From Flaccisagitta enflata (taxonomy: Eukaryota > Chaetognatha > Sagittoidea > Aphragmophora), in contig OZ231126.1 in NCBI GenBank assembly GCA_965153355.1, forward strand, positions 105,152,001-105,216,000: 64,000 nucleotides of DNA. The letters run 5' to 3'. Shown piece after piece: positions 57,137 through 64,000 of the stretch. A model generated the notes under the pieces. That model was given only the letters and a program-made list of their open reading frames with translations. It was not told the origin of the DNA and did not search any database. A program made the position numbers and the translations under genes. Each line of letters begins with the position of its first letter. Positions within the stretch are counted from its first letter, which is position 1.

Positions 57137-58222
57137 TTTGCCAACAGGAAGAACAAATCAACTAGCAGTGATCCTTGAAGAGGGAAAAATTAATAAGTTA
57201 TAATCAAAGGAGAAAAGGAAACTTTTGCGACCACCCTTTACAAAGAGTAAAACTGAATCTCAATCTGAACAAAGCCCCAAAGACAATCCTTTCAATGGTA
57301 ATTTAAAATTCCGCCGGATAGCAATTCTTAGTGCCTAGAAAACTGTGGTAAAGCAAAAACGCAATAATTGTATGATTTAAATCACTTCTCATCAATCATA
57401 TGTGCCACACAAACAAGCATTTTCAGCTTGGACACGAGTGATAACTGAGATACGCATTTTTCATCCGGAAGAAGACGCATTTCATCAATTTTCGAGAAGA
57501 AGATATTAATTTTTATTTTCAATATTCTCGCTTGAAAAGCTGTACTATATTATGGGTAAAATGTGATGACTGTGGATTTTTTGAAACGTTAAATTTTCAT
57601 AATTTGTTTCATTGTTTTTTTTTCACCAAGCGCGTCAAAAATTTTCTTTTATCCCCATGTTTACTTTGTACGAAATTTTTTATCCCCATGGTTACTTTGT
57701 ACGAAATTTTTATCCCCACAGTTGCTTTGTGCTAATTTCAATCGTGACGAGAATCTTTTTGACCGGTTCTAAATTACTATCATTTTGAAATAAGTAAATT
57801 GATCACTATTCAGTAGTCAGCAAACTGATAATTGTTTAGTTAGCTAGCTTTGAATACGTTATTTCGACATCATATTGTTGTTAACTCTAAACTGAATAAC
57901 TTCACTAAGACCATTTGATGAATAAACCTATCACAAACTCAATGCGAACGAAATGAAAATGCAAGATCATTCAGTGATGTCGTGCGAAGAATTTACCACT
58001 AGTTTTAGCAGAACTATGCAAAAGTTAGAAAAGGCACGAATAAAAACGCAGTTTCGATATCATGGGCTACAAAAAGTGAACGGAAAGTCACCATAACAGC
58101 TAATAAATTATCAGCTGTGTAAATCTTAAATCGAAACTGGGTGAGAGAGACGCCGCAATTCGCTGAAGGTTGGCGATGATGTACTCAGGTTGTAGAGTCG
58201 ACGACACCGCTCGACGCGGCAA
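57137..58222. other. Intergenic interval with a 31-bp tandem repeat
   Basis: 57652-57735 has about three copies of a 31-bp unit (ATCCCCATGGTTACTTTGTA core). The rest is AT-rich without genes. Confidence 0.6.
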
Positions 58223-59560
58223 TCACATCAGAGGGATGGGCGTTTTGAGTGCGGTAGCAATCTCTTCTTCTGTGGCTTGAGCGTCACGGTTGGCCGCGAT
58301 CACGGTCTCGCCCTTGGACCTGAGGGCAGGGGGTAAGGAGATAAAAAATTAGTGAAGCTGTATCAGCACTAAGGCCACTTCTCGTTATCCCTAATTGTCT
58401 CTATCACCACAAAATAACAGATCCCAACACTATACATAATAACTTGAGCTAAATATGAAATAAGTGATCACTTCATAATCTAAATGCTAAATAATTAAGC
58501 ATTATCATAAATGATAAACAGTTAAATGGCGGTGTTGGGGAATAATGAATGGCATTGGTAGCATAAAAATGAATACGAAAATTCATAATTCAATACTAAA
58601 TCGACTTAAAATGCACATATACGCTCAAGAATGTTTTGCACAGCAACAGTCACAAAAACACTGTTAATAGTTATGCTACGCAGCATAAAAGGGTACAAGA
58701 ATCAAAATGAAGAGGGTCCAGCTCTTACATATTATTCACTAGCAAATGCTACAAGAGTGATAAATACACTGATGATCATCAAATTTAAACCCTATGCTGA
58801 ATAATAAATTATAGCCCGTGTGCATGTTAGCTAATAATCAGCAGCACACATATCAATTTACATGCCAATTACAGACAAAACGGACACAAAAGTGCTAATT
58901 ATAAACATATTGTCCTAATAAGCCATTTGACTGAACAAATCCCTACCCGATGGCTGACGGCGGGTTGGTCGGTCCATTGTAGGCCGTAGTGATGGCGCCA
59001 AGCGAGTGTAGTCCCATCGCAGGAATGGGGGCAGACACGGCGCCGGCGCGGGCCCGGTAGCAGCTGAGTCCGACAGCCGTTAAGATGAGCTGAATCACCA
59101 ACAAGACGATGGCTGTGGCATCTAATTCTTCCGAAAGGTCAACGTCCGACGATATTCTTTCTTGGATGAAATTCCGGGTGATTTCTGATCCCGCAGGCAA
59201 ACACTTGGTCAACGCGGGTCGGGTGTGGTAGGCAGTTGAATAGATGAGAAGTACACATGGTCGACCGGCAGGTCTGCAGAAAGATCAAACAAAAACACGT
59301 ACGTAAATAGGTTGAAAACAATTTTTGGTAATTCGCATGCGCAACAGTTTTTCTGGCGAGGCTATGAATTGATTTTCTAATATTCTAAAATTTAAGCATA
59401 AAGACAAACATTATTCGAGAAGACTGCATAATAGGAAGAAAACTTCTTACTGGTATCCAACCCGAGTGAAGAATGTCTTGACGTCGTCTTCGAAAAGCGG
59501 AGATAATTCCGCCCTATTCTCCTTACTCCATTGGAGGACCTCTTTTTTCAAGACCGAATG
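58223..59560 (-). CDS. Membrane protein with three exons seen, 5' end missing
   Basis: The exons are 59560-59451, 59273-58947 and 58319-58223 (stop TGA). All introns are GT-AG with matching phase 2. The first visible exon follows CTGCAG and is a last-but-two exon, so an upstream start is not in hand. The product has a soluble charged part (HSVLKKEVLQWSKENR; FEDDVKTFFTRVGYQ), a Cys-containing segment, one membrane helix (ATAIVLLVIQLILTAVGLSCY) and a short Ala/Pro/Thr-rich tail ending TPIPLM. I recognise no family. Topology suggests an N-terminal lumenal or extracellular part of more than 100 residues. The large second intron (58946-58320) is AT-rich and empty. Confidence 0.6.
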
Positions 59561-60275
59561 CTGCAGAAAAAGACATCAAGCGATATTCATGTGGATGATA
59601 TCTCGAGGCCATCGCGTGACGTCGTAAGACGTCAAATTCACATAACAGTTTGCGTGGCAAATAGCGTAGCAGCTTACATGGCAGGTCGCGGGGCACTCTC
59701 ACGAGACGCAGTTACGTTACGCAGTCACGAGGCAGACTCACATCTCGATGCCACGTGACGGACTCGCAGGACAAACTTGCGAGACATGACTGACTCACAA
59801 AACAAACTCGAGTGATGATAGGGTTATAAAATCCTGGCTAATTGCCTCGTTTGAACATTTGTTCGTTTTTGAAAAATAACAATCGCTTAGCGATGTTCAT
59901 CCACCTATATCATGAATAGATATATCCAAAACAATAAAAACTAGGCTAGATTATCGTTCACATTCTTTAACATGACATTTGCAATGATCAACGCGGAAAA
60001 AATCTCGGTAAAATGCGCTCAAAAAAGATTATGATAGATCATCAAATATTATTGAACTTCGTGGTTCATTATACGCAAAGTGTATGACGAAACCCTTTGA
60101 AAACATAATCAGAAAAATACTCTGTAAAAAATGTGAACTCAAGAAAAAAACCGCATCCAAATCGGTTGACGCTGAGCAACGCTAGAGCCTCGCATGTGTT
60201 AAAAAGATTTATTCGGCGAAAATTCATCAAGGTTGTTGTCTTTTTTACGGCGGCGCGAAATTACGATTGTAACAA
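59561..60275. other. Interval without recognised genes
   Basis: 59570-59830 contains short irregular repeats of CACGAGACG/ACTCACAAAAC type. The missing first exon of the neighbouring minus-strand gene may lie here or further up, but I could not identify it. Confidence 0.35.
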
Positions 60276-60419
60276 ATGATGTTAGGAGAGAAATTTTTTC
60301 AAGCAGCGCCTTTTTCCAGGATAATACTGAATAAAGTTTATGTTTCAGCATATCATTCGAATCCTCTTTCCATGAAGAATATGAAAATATTAATGGATAT
60401 TATTTTCTCAAAAAGCTGT

Positions 60420-61720
60420 TGCTATTGTGACCACAGACTCGAAAACCTTGACCACAAACTCAAAAACCGAGACCATAAACTTGAAACTTGCAACCACACA
60501 CATGGAAATCGCGCCCACAGACTCGGAAATCGCGCCCACAGACTCAGATATTGCGCCCACAGACTCAGATATCGCGCCCACAGACTCGGATATTGTGCCC
60601 ACAGACTCGGCAATTGCACCACTGACTCGGTAATTGTGCCCACACACTCGGTAATCCCGCCCACAGACTCGGTAATTGTGCCCACAGACTCGGTAATCGC
60701 GCCCACAGACTCGGTAATCACGCCAACAGACTCGGTAATTGCGCCCACAGACTCGGTAATCGCGCCCACAGACTCCGAAATCGCGCCCGCAGACTCGGAA
60801 ATCGCACACACAATTTCGGAAGTCGCGCACACAGACTTGGAAATTGCGCACTCAGACACAAAAATCGCACCCACAGACTCAAAAATCGCGCCCACAGACT
60901 CGAAAATCGCGCCCACAGACTCAAAAATCGCGCTCAAAGACTCAAAAATCGCACCCACAGACTCAAAAATCGCGCCCACAGACTCAAATATCGCGCCTAA
61001 AGACTCGTAAATTGCGCCCACAGACTCGAAAATTGCGCCCAGACTCAAAAAATTGTGCACACAGACTCGAAATTTGTGCCCACAGACTCAAAAATTGCGC
61101 CCACAGACTTAGAAATCGCGCCCACAGACTCAAAAATTGCGCCCACAAACTCGGAAAACGCCCCCACAAAATCGGAAATCGCCCCTACAGAATCGGAAAT
61201 CGCCCCCACAGAATCGGAAATCGCCCCCACAGAATTGGGAGTCGCCTCCACAGACTTGGAAGTTGAGACCACAGACTTGGAAATTGAGACCACAGACTCG
61301 GAAATCGAGACCACAGACTCGGGAATTGAGACCACAGACTCGGAAATCAAGACCACAGACTCGGAAATTGAGACCACAGACTCTGAAATCAAGACCACAG
61401 ACTCTGAAACTGAGACCACAGACTCTGAAACCGAGACCACAGACTCGGAAATCGAGTCCACAGATTCAAAAATCGAGACCACAGATTCGGAAATCGAGAT
61501 TTCAGACTTGAGAATCGAGACCACAGACTCGGAAATTGCGACCACAGACTCGAAAATCGAGACCACAGACCCAAAAATCAAGACCACAGACTCGGAAATC
61601 GAGATCACAGTCTCGGAAATCGCACCCACATACCCGAAAATCGAGACCACAGACTCGGATATCGAGACCACAGACTTGGATATCGAGACCAAGGACTCGG
61701 ATATCGAGTGAGCAGAGGCG
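60420..61720. repeat. 21-bp tandem repeat, about 60 units, open in all six frames
   Basis: The unit is ACAGACTCGGAAATCGCGCCC, changing at about 61260 to ACAGACTCGGAAATCGAGACC. Since 21 is divisible by three and the unit has no stop in any frame, it gives long ORFs on both strands (TDSEIAP/TDSEIET heptads on plus; ISESVGA/ISESVVS heptads on minus). A single unit of odd length near 61040 shifts the frame. The minus ORF 61045-61803 starts with a hydrophobic, signal-like segment. Coding function is unproven. Confidence 0.95.
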
Positions 61721-62027
61721 CCGATGAATGGAGCGAGAGAGCAAAGCAGACCGCTGCAAAAGCGAGTGAGCGGTAGGAGCGAACGAACATAACGAGCGAC
61801 CAAATGGCCCTTTCTGAACAGGATGTCTAGAACGAGATGTCTAAAACAAGTCTATGATTAGAAATGCGCCCTCTGTGGCGAAGCTTAGCACTTTTCTAAA
61901 AAGCTGCTTATGCTCAACTATCATTTAGCTGTCGCATTTCATGATAGAGCCTAGAGCTAGTGGAGCAAATGCATTTGCTCTCTGACTTTTTACATTTAAG
62001 TAACAAATGCATTTGCTCTCTGACTTT
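61721..62027. other. Interval without recognised genes
   Basis: Contains a short direct repeat (AACAAATGCATTTGCTCTCT at about 62002-62021, with a near copy at about 61967-61983). Nothing else is supported. Confidence 0.4.
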
Positions 62028-62115
62028 TTAGATGCGTCCTTGCATCTCTATAAGAGGGTCTGTCCGACCATCCGTCTGTCCGTCCATCCGTCCGTCCGTC
62101 CGTCCGTCCGTTACG
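62028..62115 (-). repeat. Hairpin-tailed interspersed repeat, tail and body
   Basis: On the minus strand a GGACGGACGG body is followed by TATAGAGATGC-AAGGAC-GCATCTAAAAA. The 6-bp hairpin is perfect and belongs to the same GATGC subfamily as the 28668 copy. No head was found. Confidence 0.8.
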
Positions 62116-62845
62116 CCTCTTTAAAAATCGCGTTTCTCAGCTGTTTTTGGCTACGGCGAGATCGTATACTGAATTAAACGATCGATACACGTGTCTTGAG
62201 AGACTTCTTCTGACTCTTATGTCAGATATTCCATCAGTTTGCATATCTGTTAAGTCTGTTCATCCATCTGTCTAACAAAATCAGCGCAAATTTCACTCCA
62301 CGTAAGGACACAGTCAGGACGCATCGTTGCCCGGTCGGGTTTGTTACTTTTAAGTTACACTCTATTCGTAAACAGATAGCTTCATGGATGTAGGGGAGCT
62401 CTGAAGTTTGCCACGTCCACTTAGTATTTCAAGACCGAGTGAGGTTCAAGTCCGACTTATGTAAAAACTGAAAACTATGAAAAGAAATGTAATTTGCCTA
62501 CTTTTTGCATCATTCTTGAATGAAAATCCTCCATCTAAAGGTTTTTTTACAATATTCTAAACAAACTCAGTTTAATTTTTCTCTTTGTAGGCTATTTTTC
62601 AAAGAAATTCTTATTTTTTCAACCTTGAATCCCTTCTAATTCAAGACCGACTTGCTTTTCAAGCCCGACTTTTACCACGTCCATGGACGTGGTGGACGTG
62701 GCGTCCCCTACGTCCATCATAGCTTGCTCTTAAGAAATTTAACGAACATTCATCAAATCCATTGGATCCTAATATGTCTCACCAAATCAGAGTGAGAGCC
62801 CGACATAAAATAGAGCCACGGGCTCGCTGGTTCGCTCTAAAAAAG
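62116..62845. other. Interval without recognised genes
   Basis: AT-rich with CCACGTCCATGGACGTGGTG-type palindromic words at about 62675-62700. No gene was recognised. Confidence 0.4.
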
Positions 62846-62846
62846 G

Positions 62847-62936
<90 letters not shown>

Positions 62937-62991
62937 CGTTGATGTTGTTGTTGTCGTTGTCGTTGATGTCGTTGTTGTCGTTGTTGTTGTC

Positions 62992-63075
<84 letters not shown>

Positions 63076-63230
63076 CATGTTGTTGTTCATGTTGTTGTTC
63101 ATGTTGTTGTTCATGTTGTTGTTCATGTTGTTGTTCATGTCGTTGTTCATGTTGTTGTTCATGTTGTTGTTCATGTCGTTGTTGTTGTTGTAGTTGTTTT
63201 ATTTGTTGTTGTTGTTGTAGTTGTTTTATT
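62846..63230. repeat. (GTT)n microsatellite with GTTGTTGTTCAT section
   Basis: About 385 bp of GTT triplets, with a 12-bp higher unit (GTTGTTGTTCAT) at about 63073-63175. The Leu-rich and Asn-rich ORFs are repeat translation. Confidence 0.98.
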
Positions 63231-63446
63231 TGTTTTTTATTTGTTTTTTATTTGTTTTTTATTTGTAAAGGAGGGAAGGGACGATCGGAGGAGGAGAAAA
63301 TTACCCTTGTGTGTGAAAGAGTAGGTCATCAACCCCTTTTGGGCCGCTGTCCTGCTCCCTCCCTCAATTTCAAGCTCAATCAACTCAGGCAGGGCATGGG
63401 TACTGCTGACCATTTAACGCTTTTGGGATTTAAATGGAGTAAATCA

Positions 63447-63690
63447 AAACAAGGCCAACACCTTACAGTCGCGTGCGGTTGTTAAGACCATTAGACCAAA
63501 AGACTAAAAGACTAAAAGACCAAGAGACTAAATGTAAATTGACTTAAATTAACTTTGAATAACTTAAAATGACTTATAATGACATAAAACGGCGAAAAAA
63601 AGCTAAGGGTTACCGACAGACCAACCGACAGACCGACCGACAGACGGACAGAGTGGGTTGTAGAGTCGTGTGCACGCGACTAAAAATTGT
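63447..63690 (+). repeat. Hairpin-tailed interspersed repeat
   Basis: It starts AAAACAAGGCCAACACCTTA, with head AGTCGCGTGCGG (63467-63478), an AGACTAAAAGAC stretch, an ACCGACAGACC body, and tail AGTCGTG-TGCA-CGCGACT (63664-63681) then AAAAAT. The ten bases GCACGCGACT are the exact reverse complement of the head. It is the sister of the 7101 copy, which lies in an intron. Confidence 0.88.
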
Positions 63691-63779
63691 CTGATGTGAA
63701 CATGCAAATACAAGAAAGCATGTCAGTGAGTATAGCTGGTAGACAACGCCTCTTAAAAATTTGCTAGTCCGCAACTAAA

Positions 63780-63799
63780 AAGAGCGAAAGAGAGAGGGC

Positions 63800-63867
<68 letters not shown>

Positions 63868-63875
63868 GAAAGAGA
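63780..63875. repeat. (AG)n microsatellite
   Basis: AG/GAAAGAGAG run of about 95 bp. Confidence 0.97.
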
Positions 63876-64000
63876 GCAAAAGCATATGGACGCAAAATAG
63901 AGCATGATGAGGCGCCAAAAGCAAAATGAATTTAGCACCCCCCTAACAGCTAAATTAACTGGCTGAAATTTTTCTTTGAAAATCGTTTTGAGTAATTTAG

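Noticed and set aside
61045-61803. Secreted heptad-repeat protein
   Set aside because: The signal-like start is suggestive, but all six frames of the repeat are open, so the ORF alone is not evidence. Kept as a finding only.
62762-63193. Leu-rich and Asn-rich ORFs
   Set aside because: They are (GTT)n translated on either strand.

Overview
The window looks like intron-rich nuclear DNA from a eukaryote, probably an invertebrate or a close relative of animals. Every gene model rests on GT-AG introns whose phases match across exons. About half the window is satellite, microsatellite and transposon DNA. I cannot name the species. No rRNA, tRNA or CRISPR was seen.

Layout. (1) 1-4865, minus strand: the 5' part of a retroviral-type retrotransposon. 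An extra 511-aa ORF overlaps, in the -1 register, a Gag-protease frame with a CCHC knuckle and a DTG protease, which runs off the left edge. (2) 6751-8109: a short three-exon plus-strand gene of unknown function. (3) 9387-13440, minus strand: a five-exon gene for a mucin-like single-pass membrane protein. (4) 14238-15098: an unrecognised 286-aa ORF. (5) 15.26-26.05 kb: an 88/56-bp satellite, split by about 5 kb of nested palindromic elements. An inverted arm of the same satellite lies at 29.16-30.79 kb. Two clean non-autonomous DNA transposons lie between the arms. (6) 31-38.4 kb: repeats only, including 80-bp and ~375-bp tandem arrays. (7) 38.5-43.1 kb: a virus-like module in Polinton/adintovirus style: a spliced double-jelly-roll major capsid protein, an adenain-like protease immediately downstream, a small membrane protein and an Arg/Lys-rich core peptide, then a dUTPase on the opposite strand. 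(8) 45.2-56.4 kb: a Ty3/gypsy-like retroelement in one 11.1-kb reading frame. It has nine in-frame stops, no frameshift, no LTR that I can see and a GT-AG intron inside the reverse transcriptase. (9) 56.8-59.6 kb: two small membrane-protein genes on the minus strand. (10) 60.4-64 kb: a 21-bp tandem array, long microsatellites and repeat copies.

The most interesting signal is a short interspersed repeat scattered through the window. Each copy has a head motif and a terminal hairpin whose sequences differ between copies but stay complementary within a copy. Several copies lie inside the introns of the genes modelled here, including at least three introns of the virus-like module. The repeat may therefore be making introns (an introner-like element).
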